Of a DNA stretch of 6,165 nucleotides, positions 5,756 to 6,165 are shown one piece after another. The DNA is from Methylacidiphilum caldifontis. GTDB taxonomy: Bacteria > Verrucomicrobiota > Verrucomicrobiia > Methylacidiphilales > CAMAQI01. Location of the stretch: contig CAMAQI010000145.1 in assembly GCA_945860255.1 (NCBI GenBank), positions 1 to 6,165 of the forward strand, given 5' to 3'. The position numbers were made by a program, and so were the translations under genes. Numbering within the stretch: the first letter of the stretch is position 1; every line of letters starts with the position of its first letter. The notes below the pieces were generated by a model. That model saw only the letters and a program-made list of their open reading frames with translations, made no database searches and was not told the DNA's origin.

Positions 5756-6165
5756 ACCGATGATCCAAGTTCACTGTTCCCAGTGCCAACATCAACAGTC
5801 GGAGCCTGAAGGGCTTATCTCCACGAACTGTCGGGCCTGTGGAAGTTATATCCGAGCCTCGGAATCAATTTTAAAGCCGGCCGTCCGATCCCCAAAAGCG
5901 ACGAAAACAATCACCTGTCCTCAGTGCCAATATTCACTTCGTGTCGTCGAATCCGCCATGTCAAGTACCTGCCTCCAATGCTCTTCCCACCTCAATCTTC
6001 AATCCTACGAACTCAGCGCGGGCGATGACACCCAGATCAATACCTTAGGGACGGTCACCCTCAAAGGCAGAAAGCGTTACGAGGGAGTCGAAATAGCGGC
6101 CAGTAAAATTGAAATAGGCTGTAAGGTACGCGCCCGCCTGACTGCGAGAGAAGAGGCCGTACTCT
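5748..6165 (+). CDS. Tandem zinc-ribbon bactofilin-like protein (3' partial)
   Basis: An open frame of 139 codons runs from ATG 5748 to the right edge without a stop. It has two zinc-ribbon modules with identical spacing: Cys10-x2-Cys13 then 14 residues then Cys28-x2-Cys31, and Cys57-x2-Cys60 then 14 residues then Cys75-x2-Cys78. The matching spacing suggests duplication of one ribbon. From about residue 93 the sequence becomes bactofilin-like (TLGTVTLKGRKRYEGVEIAASKIEIGCKVRARLTAREEAVL), and it is cut inside this domain. The zinc ribbons may bind a partner protein, nucleic acid or simply stabilise the N-terminus; no function is proven. The start overlaps the stop of the small bactofilin gene by 8 bases. 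An alternative ATG lies 12 bases downstream (5760). Neither start has a clear ribosome site, which fits translational coupling. Two neighbouring bactofilins may co-polymerise (inference). Confidence 0.82.
   Translation, partial: MNKPMIQVHCSQCQHQQSEPEGLISTNCRACGSYIRASESILKPAVRSPKATKTITCPQCQYSLRVVESAMSSTCLQCSSHLNLQSYELSAGDDTQINTLGTVTLKGRKRYEGVEIAASKIEIGCKVRARLTAREEAVL

Overview
The window reads as a compact, medium-GC stretch of chromosome from a diderm (Gram-negative) bacterium. It carries a retrograde phospholipid-transport core (MlaE, MlaF, MlaD), the methylerythritol-phosphate (MEP) pathway enzyme IspD, and two bactofilin-type genes, one of them with N-terminal zinc ribbons. Zinc-ribbon bactofilins next to this kind of envelope gene recall the Planctomycetes-Verrucomicrobia-Chlamydiae group, but that is only a weak inference from gene content. 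No rRNA, tRNA, CRISPR array or insertion sequence was seen.

Layout. (1) Bases 1-504, plus strand: the C-terminal part of an OppC/DppC-type peptide ABC permease, cut by the left edge. (2) Bases 506-4364, minus strand: a tight five-gene run, transcribed mlaE, mlaF, mlaD, ispD, then a YcbL/glyoxalase-II-like metallo-hydrolase. Gaps are 3 and 9 bases, and two junctions overlap at stop/start codons, so it is very likely one operon. It runs convergently into the permease gene with one base between the stops. (3) Bases 4365-4655: a divergent intergenic region with a tandem 9-base repeat and a strong 27-base interrupted palindrome. (4) Bases 4656-6165, plus strand: a DPM1/Alg5-like family 2 glycosyltransferase, a small bactofilin-like protein, and a tandem-zinc-ribbon bactofilin cut by the right edge. 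This last gene has no stop codon in the window.

The genes share an envelope theme: lipid traffic between membranes, isoprenoid precursor supply (including polyprenyl carriers), a glycosyltransferase of the polyprenyl-phosphate-sugar type, and polymerising bactofilin scaffolds.

The most unusual element is the IspD protein. After a complete cytidylyltransferase domain it continues in frame into about 65 residues with a clear histidine-kinase H-box (His243-Asp-Ile-Asn-Asn), but with no ATPase domain. There is no ATG, GTG or TTG codon between the two parts. It therefore looks like a real fusion of an MEP-pathway enzyme to a phospho-acceptor/dimerisation (DHp) domain.
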